A stretch of DNA of 64,000 nt from Cryphonectria parasitica EP155. Taxonomy: Eukaryota; Ascomycota; Sordariomycetes; Diaporthales; Cryphonectriaceae. Position numbers and translations under genes: made by a program. Each line of letters starts with the position of its first letter. Position 1 is the stretch's first letter. Below are positions 34,062 to 44,893 of the stretch, one piece after another. The notes beneath the pieces were generated by a model. The model had not been told where the DNA came from. It worked only from the letters and a program-made list of their open reading frames with translations, and searched no databases. Location of the stretch: contig NW_024468912.1 of assembly GCF_011745365.1 (NCBI RefSeq), positions 4,960,001 to 5,024,000 on the forward strand, given 5' to 3'.

Positions 34062-35100
34062 AAGGCATGCAGAAGTAGTACAGAAGTGAATGGATTGTTG
34101 CCAGGCAAGAGGTGTCAGTATTGTTTTGATTCAAGATGATTTTTGTGTTTGCACATTAAATAATAGGCGAGTAGCTAGGAATTAAGCTTTCGGTCTGCTC
34201 CAACACTCATTGTGGACGTTCTCTTACTCAAGAGTATCTATAAAGTCCAGAAACTGTCTCAGTATGGGCATTATTACTAAGAGGCTCAAGAAACCTCATC
34301 GCTAGCTTGAGAAGTCGTATCGATCACCCAAGACGGATCCCATTCTCCATAAGTGATATCTCCAGGGCTATATAAGACTTCTGATCCCTGGATTGTTTTA
34401 TATCAATTTTGAGGACTATACTTTCGGCTTTGTAGACAACATTGTCATATTCCAAGTTTAAATAATATTGCATCAGGCTATTCTTCAATGTTACTATTGC
34501 AGTCACGAATTATTTCGCACATTTTACTGACATGGGGACGTGTCACGAGCAATAACGCATCAAAGCCGTTTCAGAATGCTCCACAATTTGTTTTGGCAGC
34601 TTGCAAGTGCTTGGACTCCATTACAGAGGCTCTAGTACCCAGTAATGAGACGGAAATCGTGTAAACTGGTAGTCACTTGAAGCAAGAGGTTGATGTAGTT
34701 GAAGAAAAGAGGAACGTGTTTTCAGGGAAACCGAGCTTAAGGGAGCGTCTGTAGTTTAGGAGGACCTAGACTAGGTCACCTAGTGCACAGATAGCAGGAT
34801 GCCTCTAGCTCTTGAAATACCTCTCTGTTCTTCGAAGCGTAATCACAAAATATGTGGGGAGCAAACGACTCTCTAGGAAAGCTGTGGAGTCTTCATTTTG
34901 CGTTACAAGCTTGATACATCTTTTCATGAATCGCTGGCCTCCTGATACGACGCCAACGAGATTTCTCCAAGCCCCGTTCACCAGCTTGCCGATACTGCAT
35001 CTTTGTAAATATTGTCTTCTTCTATGCCTGACATCGATCGAAGAAAGGGCGTACAAACAGCGGAAAACTTGGAAGAAACGTAAATGGGTCTCCTCCGTCC
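34062..35100. other. Convergent intergenic region
   Basis: Between the converging kinase and SDR genes. A 99-codon minus frame at 34805-35104 overlaps a plus frame and has no motif; it is not called. Confidence 0.45.
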
Positions 35101-36205
35101 TCAATCTTTGATAGTTCTCATAATATCATCAACATTGGCAAATGAGAACTCGGCCAATGTCTCCTTCCAGAGCTGTTCTGAAATAGCCCGCCCTTCGTTT
35201 GTATAGAGAATGGGACTCATTCTGTAGGATCGCTTTATATCAGCTAGAAGGCTTGATATTGGGGGAATACAGGTGATGAGAGGCTTACGGCACCACTTTC
35301 TGAAATGATAGAAAATGCCCATGAGTTTCCTCGCCATGATGGACCATAGCATCCGTCATCATACGAGCAGCAACAGATGACGAGTTGGCGAGAAATTTCA
35401 AGATCAACTTGATAATCTTTCCCATGAATGTCTTCTCAATCTCACGATTGAACTCGGAGTCGTGGACAGCACCTGGCGAAGCTCCATTGATCAAGGCAAT
35501 GGATGGAGGAATCTCGGCCGCAAGCTTGGCGAGAAAGAACTGGCCGAGTAATTTTGACACCCACATGCGGTCCAACATATCCACCTTACCATCCTTGCAA
35601 TCCAGTGCAGCAAGTAAAGACCCCTTTGCTGTCCTTTCCGTGAATTTGGTCCAGGCTGAGACTTCGGAAGAGGTGAAGGTAATGCCGCTCGGTTTTGCTT
35701 GGTTTGCCATCTTCTCCTTTACAACTGGAAGCAGGAGGAGTGCCAGTAAAGCAGTCGATAGATAGTTTACCTGGATACATTCATCATGACCAGTGTTGTT
35801 GTTGAAGGTGCGCTTTGTCAGAATGATACCAACGTTGAGATTCACAAAATCCAAACGGTCAAGACTTTTGGCACGTTCTGCGAAGGAAACAACCGATTCG
35901 TACGACGAGTGGTCCAACAGCCAGACCTCGATAGCGTTTGGAGCAAGATCCCGGCTTGAAGATAGATTAGCGGCAGCAGCCTTACCCTTCTCCTCGTCGC
36001 GGACCGCGAGGATAAGTTTGCTAAGTCCTAAGTCGAGGAGCTGTTTGGCGGTCTGGTACCCGACTCCGGTATTGGAACCGGTTATAATGGCCGTCTGCCC
36101 TTGTAGGCTGACATCGCGTACTACTGCGGGTTTGGATACGTATTGTTCGTACCAGAAGTGAAGAATGCTGGACTGGTTCTGAGGTATGGGATCAGGCGCC
36201 ATCAT
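35101..36205 (-). CDS. Short-chain dehydrogenase/reductase with altered catalytic Tyr
   Basis: Exons 36205-35289 and 35221-35101, joined across a 67-bp intron (donor GTAAGC, acceptor ACAG), give 345 residues. The Rossmann nucleotide motif TGSNTGVG is at 42-49, Arg69 in AVRD suggests NADP(H) preference, LLDHSS marks the adenine-ring contact, and the NNAG position reads NLNVG (122-126). Ser180 of the triad is present. The YxxxK motif reads MWVSK (214-218): lysine is kept but the catalytic tyrosine is Met. Without the tyrosine normal hydride chemistry is doubtful, so it may be a non-classical SDR or a gene beginning to decay. Otherwise it resembles large fungal SDRs of the WW-oxidoreductase/retinol-dehydrogenase-like group. 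Substrate unknown. Confidence 0.88.
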
Positions 36206-38172
36206 GTGTCTACCAGTGGTTTTTGAGTGGGCAGGAAGCGGTGATGCTTATTGGGAAGGGGTGGGTTCCGATCTTCTTACATACGTGTGTTAGGAGCCTC
36301 GGAGAAGTGTCGGCCGTGTCACAGTTGTACAGCTAACTAAACAGGCGCCGCAATATCCTTTAGATGTGCCATTTATTAAAATGATTTCTTATCAGACGTA
36401 GCTACACAGGGAAAAAGGTTGATAACTAAGGGAACAGCGGGGAAATGAGCGAAGGAATGACCCATGAAAGTGATTGGCTCTCGTTTATCAGGATGCGGAG
36501 CTCTAATTAGTTCAGATTTCGCTAGGCTAGGAAGGTGGTTTTTATCTATTAAATACATAGTTTTCAAGTTAAAATATTTCAATAGAAAGAGCACATTTTT
36601 TCCAGAAGATAGGTAGAGGAGAGGGCTAAATGAAGCATCTTTTTTAGCGAGATAGGTGCAGGGAGGGGGGGCTCTGCGAAGCAGGGGCCCCGCTTAGAAA
36701 ATAGAAAAGAAGAGAACAGAGAAGAGAGGAGGAAAGAGAGGAGGGAATGAAAATAGATAGCTATTCAGAGTCCCTGGTAGTAGCAAATGGCTCCTGCGAC
36801 CGGAGTAAGCTTGCTTACGGAGGCTACATGGTATTCAAACATTGTCTCTGAGCACTGAGACCGGTAAGACATGGCCGGGGATCATGCCGGCTGGACACTT
36901 GCATGCGACATATCGGAAAATTGACCAAGCAGAGGCACAATGATACAGATGAGGACTAAGTCTGATTATTGGCTGCTAAGTGTCTGTTGGTCCAGAAGCT
37001 GATTCTTGCACTGCGCAACAATTGACATGACGAGGCGCTGGCTACTCGAGAAGCATGACAGTACGGAGGTCCAGGTACCGTTCAATGCTGTTGACCAGAC
37101 TGGAGTGACTGGCTTCCGCCCCGTCAACTGACACTTTATCGAGCAGATATCATTAAAGGAGGCCAGTTGGATCGTAGCGTGGAATGAGCGCACATTTTGT
37201 CCGGGGGAACACCCACCGTTTCTCCTCAAAACCAACGCGGTTGGAAGGGAGGGCGGTCAGCGGCTACCACGCACCATGTTAACCGCTTGCTATGTTATGA
37301 AAAATACAGTTTTACATATTACACCGCACGCATGCAGATTCACCAACGACAACTGTCAAGATAAGACAATTTTTCCACCCAGAGTATGCAGCAGACGGTC
37401 GATGCACATTCATAGTATTCACAGGCAGTAAGAGCAGACTATTAGCTCCGAACCAGGGCAGGCACTCGTTTTGCAAAGGCTGCACAGGTTGCATGGAGTC
37501 CGCATTCGTGACGAATTACCTGCAATAGTCCTCATGTAAGACACCCAGAAGAGTGCTCCTCACCCTACCTCATTATGTCACTGTGGTCCACACTGTTCGC
37601 TCTACTGGCGCTATTGCATGAATACAACAGTCGCGATAGCAATGTGCGCATATATTCATATATAAGGTGGATCGAAAAGAAACATTCACTGTGAATAATC
37701 TTTGAATTATCCTGTCTAGTGGATGATCAAGGTCCGGCTAAGGGGTTTAGCAATAGAGTCGTGGAGACCGAGACCTGATTGTAGGAGAGGATGTTGTGCA
37801 GTCCTGGCCAGTAGACTTCGTAGGGAGAATAGGGTGATAGTATCAGCTCATTACGACTCAAAGCCTGATCGTGGCAAGCTAAAACTGGATGGATTCCTGC
37901 GGAGTGCATAACTTTGGTTGATTCCTTCCTAGGTACTAATTTTCTTGTTCTAGATGGTTTCGGTAGACTAATCACTACCCGCTAAAGCACAAGAGCATTT
38001 CCTAAGCGGAGTATATATATAATAGTCAGTATGAACACTGGCATTTGTACGAAATCTGTCCTGCTTGTTGCTAGGGTCGCAGAATTCATTTTGTCAGACG
38101 ACCGTATAACGTTTCGATCTTGAAGTAGTCACGAGGACAATTCTTGACAAATATACATCCAACATAGATGCT
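36206..38172. other. 2-kb intergenic region
   Basis: No gene supported. It contains a purine-rich stretch at about 36655-36760 including the near-palindrome AAGCAGGGGCCCCGCTT (about 36677-36693). Small minus frames around 36966-37235 and 37312-37494 lack motifs. Confidence 0.45.
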
Positions 38173-38880
38173 CTACTCTAACATCATGATGACACTGCCC
38201 GTGGACAGCAGTGCACTTGCTTTCAATATAGTATCCCCAATAGTCAAACCCTCGTGGCTTGCCTGTGCCACCACCGGTAGCTCCATTTTCATCGTCTCGA
38301 GCACAGCGCGTACTTGCCCAACCGCAACCCGGTCGTCAACCTCGACATTTCACAAATTTCGAACCTGTGGTGAGCAGATTTTGATACCCATCGCGTCGCC
38401 AGCGTCTTCCACCACAGTGACCTGGGTCTCTTGCTGCTCGAGAGGCAATTCCACGAGGAGGACTTCTTTGGGGACACGAATACGCTCCAAGGCAGCCTGT
38501 TGTCTGCGCTTGAGACCCTGGACGTAGGGCAGGCTCTGCTGGTCCCGTTCCCAGGCGAGCTCCGCCACGACATCGAAGGTGCTACCCTCGATCTGGAATT
38601 CGTACGTGCCCGCCTCGAAGCACTCCTTTACGTCCTTGAACTAGCCAATTTCGACCTCATGGAACTCGTAGATGTCGAATGGCTCGCCGCCAAGGGTCGC
38701 CGCCAGCTGCCAATGATGGACCGAACTGGAGTTCGTAGGTCTTCTACACTGGAATCGATCGGGAAAGTATCATGTAGCCGCCTGGCTGCTCTGTCGGGTA
38801 GATGCAGAACAGGGCCCCGCCGAAGCCTACTGTGCCTGACGGTGTGGCGATGCGGGTGGGGTTGTACCTCTGACTGGTGA
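38173..38880 (-). pseudogene. Urea carboxylase/urea amidolyase pseudogene, C-terminal remnant
   Basis: On the minus strand from 38880 downwards the carboxyltransferase (KipI/AHS1-type) end appears: ITSQRYNPTR, GTVGFGGALFCIYP, EQPGGYMILSRSIPV. Then FDIYEFHEVEIG, FKDVKECFEAGTYEFQIEG, KRRQQAALERIRVP and GDAMGIKICSPQV follow, then the biotinyl domain with ETMKMELPV (biotin-acceptor lysine motif) and a terminal stop. Three in-frame stops interrupt it: TAG at 38744-38746 (after SIPV, where Trp is expected), TAG at 38641-38643, and TGA at 38350-38352 (a Trp position before NVEV). All fit single transitions. The enzyme carboxylates urea in an ATP- and biotin-dependent reaction. Only the last quarter or so of the gene remains, ending abruptly at the junction with the urea permease remnant. 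Confidence 0.85.
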
Positions 38881-38885
38881 TCCGT

Positions 38886-39586
38886 ACGGCGAAGCCACCA
38901 TCATCAGCACCAGCCAGATCTACCCACTCGTCGCGGGAAACATGATGTCGTTGTGCGGTTCTATCGCCCTAACCCCGCTTCTGAGCATAATCCAACCTCA
39001 GAATTACGACTAGGAAGTTGAAGATTCTCAAGACTAAGTACTATACTGCAGATGATGGCGCGATAGTAACAGGCACCATTACCACGGAGGAGCCGGTCTC
39101 AGGCTCTTGCACGCATCTCAGTGTCAATATTGAGACCCACATATCCACTGAGAAATATTTGAAGCGCGCCCGGGGCAAGGCGGTCGTCTACGCGGCAGTC
39201 CTCTATCTTACACTTCTCAGTTTGTGGTCAATCCCCATGCACGGGACCGACTACGGTAAGCACTTCCTCTGGTATTATTTTCAACCAACCCCTGGAAGCT
39301 GGTTATTAGTTGCTGACGATATACGACAGTCTTCTCCGAAAGCTTCTTCACCAGCTGGGTGATTGTTCTGTTCGTTCTGTTCATCTGGGCCTTTCTTTTC
39401 TTCGCCAGTATCACTATCATGCTGGCGCCAGTTGTAGAGGGTAGGAATGATGTCGATGTGATCCCCCACAGATTATTCGGGATGGAGTCCGCAAACTTTC
39501 CAGATATAGTCGCCTGCAGTTCCAACATCGACAAGCACGGTTCATCGACCGAAAATGGCGCGGAGAAAAAGACCTGCCTGAGCTGA
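38886..39586 (+). pseudogene. DUR3-type urea/polyamine permease pseudogene, C-terminal remnant
   Basis: The plus-strand reading starts mid-gene with YGEATIISTSQIYPLVAGNM, SIALTPLLSIIQPQNYD, then TAG (39012-39014) in place of the conserved Trp of the NYDW motif. It continues through an acidic cytosolic loop, a helix (VVYAAVLYLTLLSLWSIPM), HGTDY, a 74-bp intron (39256-39329, GTAAGC donor, CTGAC branch) and VFSESFFTSWVIVLFVLFIW ending in a polar tail. These are the last two or three helices of the sodium:solute-symporter-family urea transporter (full length about 650-700 residues). The intron and most of the frame are intact, so loss is fairly recent. The 5' two thirds are missing. Confidence 0.82.
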
Positions 39587-41220
39587 AGCTACCGTCCAAT
39601 ACTTCTCTTGGGGGGATATCATCAGAAGGACTGAAGCAGCTCATACTTTGACAGATATTCCAAAAATCGGGACCAGCTTGTGTTCCGGGAGCGGAAAGGA
39701 AAACAAAAAGGCAGTATACAAGAAGTTGCATGGTTTTCCTAAGCCAGGATATGCTCTGGACGTGATTGGAAGGAGACATCATGATAATCGGCAGAGACTA
39801 ATGAAGTAGGAACAAATAACGAATGAAGGCGAAACCCGGTCCAGAATTGCAGGAGGAATGACAGACGTCAGGAGGGAGTAGAAAAGGCTGTACTAACAGG
39901 AAAAAGTGAATAACAAGAAATTGTAGAAAATATGCAGAAGAAACGCGGCTTTTTACACTAGAGAAGGAAAGGCGAACCTGGAGAACGAGAATTCACTTGG
40001 GCTTGACATCAAGTACTTCCGAAGCGGTCGCATGAAACATACCAGTCTTATGATCAGCGCAAGCGGCCTCAGGAATGACCCAGCCATGGAAGAAACCGGC
40101 AGAGTTGGTAAGATGTTGATAGCAACAACCACAAGAAGCCTGTGAGCTTTGTCTCATGTTAGGAGGCACTGAAACCGCCGATGAAATATGAAAATAGCAC
40201 AGAAGCAGCACGTTGGAGGGCAACGGCCACTCACAACCACCCCCAACAGAGATCAAATTCGGCGGCCTCATACTGGAAAGACCTCTCAAAGGTTCAAATT
40301 TCGCAGCCCGAATGACGATCGAGCAACAAGACTCAGGCGGGTCCAGGAAGCTTGAGCCAAATCCTATCTTCGGTGTCCCTCCAGTTTTGGTCAAGCGAAG
40401 TGTCTATGGCTAAGAGGCGGAACAGGATTTTACTACTTTACAAGCCCAGCGTCGGAGTTGTGGCTCGTTGCTTGGCTCTATGCTCGAAAAAGAAGACAAG
40501 TTAGCGTTACCAAATCTACGTTGTTGTACCATGTGCCATCAGCAACACACGAATCGTTGGACAAATAGACGAATAAACTATTAATATGCGCATCAGTTGA
40601 GAGAGATTGATTGAATTACGTCGGGTGCATTGACTCACCGCTATTATTTATTCCTCAGGGATAATGTTCCTTGATGTAAGCAGTAAGCACCGTGTTTTCA
40701 AAGCAGATGAAGAAATTCCCAAGAAACTGTCCGCCTCCGGCTGGGGTCTTAGAGCTGCCAAATCTTGTCCGACTACAGGATTCAGCGGTATCATCGACTC
40801 AAAGCTCGTTCTGCCCCTTCAGGTTCATATGAGTAAGTTCAATAGAGTTCATAAACTCTATTCTAATAATGTTAGCCACAGAAATTCCTCGGTATCGCTT
40901 CATAATGTTACAAATCTTGATATAATGCGCAGATCTCCAATTCATGTAGTGGTTTTAGCATGGAAAAACAAGGGATATTTATAAGCTTTTCATAGTGAAT
41001 CACACTACATTTTTTAATAAGCAGCCTCTGAACTTTCAGGATGTAAAAACTGCACTTACCCGCGTTTAAGACATGCAAAAATGGCCAGGAATTCATGTCG
41101 ATATAGCTAGGGCCAGCGCATATTATGAAGAATAACAGCTTATGTGGAACGATGACTAGAGTCCTAGCACAGCCACAGAAGTCCTAGACCCTTTTCCCCC
41201 TTTTCTTGATAGCTAGAGTA
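39587..41220. other. Intergenic region with one doubtful minus-strand frame
   Basis: A 133-codon minus frame at 39993-40394 (starts MTKTGGTPKIGFG, ends VLDVKPK) contains an intron-like GTGAGT ... CTAAC ... CACAG segment, but splicing it does not give a clearly better frame, and no family is recognised. Perfect hairpin AATAGAGTT, CATA, AACTCTATT at 40841-40862. Otherwise nothing. Confidence 0.4.
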
Positions 41221-41280
41221 TTCCTTCAACAACCAACGCAATCCTTCAACAACGATCGTAATCCTTCAACAACCAACGTA
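41221..41280. repeat. Three 20-bp direct repeats
   Basis: Three adjacent units based on ATCCTTCAACAACCAACGTA, with a few substitutions (middle unit ...AACGATCGTA). Confidence 0.8.
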
Positions 41281-41417
41281 AATCTCTTGATAACTTAGCA
41301 ATCGTCGGAAACAAGTTTATTCTAAATTATATCTATCGCACCTGATCTGAGCGCTGTAGAGAGCTTCCAGGCTCGCAAATCATCTCGACCTTTTTTCAGC
41401 AATATTGGAACGACATT

Positions 41418-42199
41418 ATGCCAGATTTTCGGGAGTCAAACGAAAAGATCCTCGCTGCGTGCAGAAGTGGCGATTTGCATACCCTGGAAACATTGTTTCA
41501 GACGCTCGGTATCGGCCCTAATCAGCCTAAGAATTTTTAGGATTTGGATAAAACTCTTGCTGGAAACGAGCATACGCCACCCGTTCTTGAAATGATAGAG
41601 CATGCTGTCTAGTAGCGGCAAATCGATGCACTTTACTTCTTATGGTCCAAATTTCCCGGTACCAGCCTTGCAAATGGGCCGATTGGAACTGCTGTTCGTA
41701 CTAAGAATAGCGAACTCGTCAAAACAGTATGCATACCCGATCCGACCGCTCCTAATCAGCCATCAGGACACAGCAATGTTCTTGCGCTAGCTTGCTTTTC
41801 GGAGAAAAATGCGGACATCGTCAGAATACTGCTGCAGTGCGGTGCTGACCCAAATCGGCCGCCAGAGCACGCTATACCGTACCGATATCAGTTACGCGGT
41901 GACTGGAAACTTGCCACTATCAACCTTCGAGCAATTCTTCGACGCGGGCTATCACTGGGGCGTTGTATGTTGTATGCGTTTTGCAATACAACGGAAGCGG
42001 TATGATGTTATGGAACTTCTTTTCACTAGAGGCAAAGACCTCCCCACAGCGTGGTATGAGCCACGGCAGACATTGATCGATTTGGCAGGAGAATGATGAC
42101 AAAATGGCCGACTTAATCAAACGTCGATATCCTCTTCGCAAGAAGAAAAGCTTAGTAGCCACTTTGACAACTACTTTAGTCGGAAAATTCAAGCGCTAG
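41418..42199 (+). pseudogene. Ankyrin-repeat protein pseudogene
   Basis: From an ATG at 41418 the frame reads ILAACRSGDLHTLETLFQ (ankyrin helix pair), then TAG at the end of GPNQPKNF, then two adjacent TAG codons after EHAV, and further on LALACFSEKNADIVRILLQ and CGADPNRP (a clear ankyrin unit). After a frameshift near 41870 it continues LSTFEQFFDAGYHWGV, AIQRKRYDVMELLFTRGKD and, after another shift, ADLIKRRYPLRKKKS, ending at a TAG near 42199. Without the breaks it would be a protein of about 260 residues with four or five ankyrin units, similar to small stand-alone fungal ankyrin proteins. Confidence 0.75.
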
Positions 42200-43708
42200 A
42201 AAGCAATATACTGCTCAGAAAGGTTTCGTCAAGCTTGAGCCTAAGACGAATTGGAAGAACCGTTATTGACAAAGTATTAGTATTATTCATATTGTGAGAT
42301 CTCGATAATGAAAATCAGTTGGTATGTTATTGTTTTAGTAGCGAGTTGGCTGAGTGATGGCATTACTCTGCGGACAATTTGTAGGCACGCAGAGAAGATG
42401 CGCATCAATGCGAGCAGATAGCCCTAACTCAAGCGGGTGCGGTTTATTATACTGTTGTTGCCGGGTGTTAACCTGTTCCTGGCCCCCTTCTGTTGGGTTT
42501 CGTCCGCCGTCTGGACAGCTGCTAGGCTATAGTCGCGTTCAGGCTGAAAAGGGTCCCGGCTGGCCACAGCATAGAAACGCGCGCGCCCTTGTGCCGCTTC
42601 AGCGCCAATGCATACGTGGCTACTCCGAGGGGCTCTACTCCTCAGCAGCAGGTGCAGACCTGATCCTACTAGGTCTAATATTGAGGCCTGCGTCGTATCT
42701 AGTAGGCCGGCCACGGCGTCCGACGAAAGCACTGGGCGATTCAGGGTCGTCCGCCAGGACAATGCCAGTCGCTCACCTCGTCCATGCTCTCACCACGCGT
42801 GACGGATGAGATCAAAGGGTGAACTTGGGGGTTAGCATTGAAGCTGGTCTTCCCGTGGTTGAGTAGCTTGTGGTGCTGCGCTGTGAGCGTGATATCAAAC
42901 ATGTCACAGAATCTAAGCAACTACATGCAAGAGCACAATTATGCCAGTCGGAATCTGCGCGGGGGTCTCTGGTGGCCGTGGCTCTGACGTGAATTTTGTT
43001 GCTGAATGAGGCAACCCGGCAACTATGCCTGCTTCTCTACATGTGCTAAGTTATTGATTGGAAATGCTAAGGGCTGTCGGAGAGCCAATACATGTGGTTG
43101 TAAAGAACAAGGCTATAGAGTATTGCTGCCCGATTGGTGCCCTTATTTTCTTTTCCTAGCTGATCACTTGTAGTGCTATAAAAGCCATTCATGACCGGTG
43201 CTCAGGTAGTAACGTGAATGCCTAGTGTTGCTAAAGCTTATGTAGGCCGAGAGAAGTTCACTAAATATGGCTTTTAATCTAATAGCTGACCAACATTGTA
43301 CTCATTCTACGTGAAGCAAGGCTTTTCGGCAAAACATTCCTCAGATGTCGAGATTCGGGCCCGGGGACGGGTCCGGCTCGATACTAATAAGGGGTAGCTC
43401 TCCAAGGGAAATGTTAACAGGAGCGACTGGATCGAAATAGAAAGCACCTGGATAGATTTAGAGCCGAGCATCTTGATCCAGAGTAGTATCGCCTACTGTA
43501 CACGCAAGCTTTATGCTCACTTCGGCAAAGCGCAAATTCTCTTTACGATGTCGTGGTTACCCCAGTGGTGTTTTTCTTCGCTAGGGGCTATCCAAAGCCC
43601 TGCACCAACCCATGGATAGATATAAATAGAGCTGGCAGTGCACCATATGCCCTGTTGTATAAAGTCAATGTGAGCCAATCTAAGACAATTGATTAAGCGA
43701 AAACCATG
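42200..43708. other. Intergenic region with a GC-rich island
   Basis: A GC-rich island at about 42420-42800 contrasts with its AT-rich surroundings and holds overlapping open frames on both strands (112 codons minus, 151 plus), none with recognisable motifs; it could be a fragment of a foreign or repeated sequence. The rest shows nothing. Confidence 0.4.
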
Positions 43709-44683
43709 CTAAGAAATAAATATATCTACACATAGACCTTTATATAAAACATGCGTGTTCAAGTATATTGATACAATAACCAAGAATCTCGCGGCAAGTT
43801 TGCCGGCGCGACACTCGGTTCGGTCGGGTAGTTTTTTCAAACCATTTTCAGATGCGTCCAAACTGCCGTCGGTCCATCCCTTAGCGACTATAGAGACGCC
43901 AATTAAGCGAGACCAGGGCGTGTAGGCTCTATGGCCAATCAGGTTGAATTTTGAGTGGAGAAAATGGCCGGTGATGGTGGTACTAGTAGATACTAGTACA
44001 TAACGGTAACTTTGTAAAATATTGTAGCTATATCGTGTCCCTGTTTCTGATGATAGTTGCGTTGGTGTTGTTGACTTCGCCAGGAGGCCGGTTCCCTTCA
44101 CTGGCATTGCTGTGAAAGTCCCTTCTTTGCAAGCAATGCGGATAGAGTTTCTTACAGTGTAGCCCTCTCGAGGACTGTTGACGCGTCTAGATATTCCGTG
44201 TCGCAAGCACCTTTGCGTACCCCGACACAGCATGGGTTGGGTGGAGAAATAGCCTGCAAGGGCCTTGTCACCAGAAGGATGCGGAGGTTGGAGGCATATT
44301 CTCCCGTTCATGACGGCGTGCGGAGTTCCGAATACCAGCCGAGGATAACGTAGTATCGTCACTTCGCCTACTCGGCCATGCAGCAGTGTGCCTGCAGAAT
44401 TGCAGCACACGATCGTGCAGCATTGCAGCGTATTCGGAGCTCTACCTGAGTGAAGGCTGCAGTCCGGTGTAGCATTCGTCATTAATATCTCTAGCTTGCC
44501 GCGCAACCCATGCTTAGACATCAGCACCCTGGTCAATCGGCACGAACCCGGCATAGGAGGCATTGTCTCGTTCTGTAATGACCATGTAAGTACTATGCAA
44601 ATGCTGAATAGTACGGACCCGTATAGCCTTTTTAGCTTTCGTGTTCTTGAGCCCACTGTCACCAAGTCAAGCACAATGTCCAA
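43709..44683 (-). CDS. Long open frame, hypothetical protein
   Basis: A 324-codon uninterrupted frame, longer than expected by chance in this composition. The product has a hydrophobic segment at about 22-38 (VLFSICIVLTWSL) that could be a signal anchor and is then rich in Cys, Arg, Ser and Thr with no domain I know. The composition is not typical of the clear genes nearby, and there is no supporting homology or splice structure. It may be a lineage-specific gene, the antisense of something unseen, or a chance frame. Confidence 0.3.
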   Translation of the reverse strand: MDIVLDLVTVGSRTRKLKRLYGSVLFSICIVLTWSLQNETMPPMPGSCRLTRVLMSKHGLRGKLEILMTNATPDCSLHSGRAPNTLQCCTIVCCNSAGTLLHGRVGEVTILRYPRLVFGTPHAVMNGRICLQPPHPSGDKALAGYFSTQPMLCRGTQRCLRHGISRRVNSPREGYTVRNSIRIACKEGTFTAMPVKGTGLLAKSTTPTQLSSETGTRYSYNILQSYRYVLVSTSTTITGHFLHSKFNLIGHRAYTPWSRLIGVSIVAKGWTDGSLDASENGLKKLPDRTECRAGKLAARFLVIVSIYLNTHVLYKGLCVDIFIS

Positions 44684-44893
44684 TATATAAGAGCCCGCAT
44701 ACCCTACTCATCAACAAGACAATGATCATAGCCTCATCCCAACACACAGTCTTTTCCTAGCATATTCACTCATTCTTCGAAACTGGCACGTTCTTGAGAC
44801 GAACACATTCATTCCCCAATACATTTTTCAAATAGCCTCTCGCTTCAAATCTTTCACGGCCTTTTCAGCGCAGCTCGTTTCCAGCAAGAAGTC

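Noticed and set aside
43709..44683. 324-codon frame as a confident gene
   Set aside because: Kept only as a low-confidence feature: unusual composition, no family and no splice evidence.
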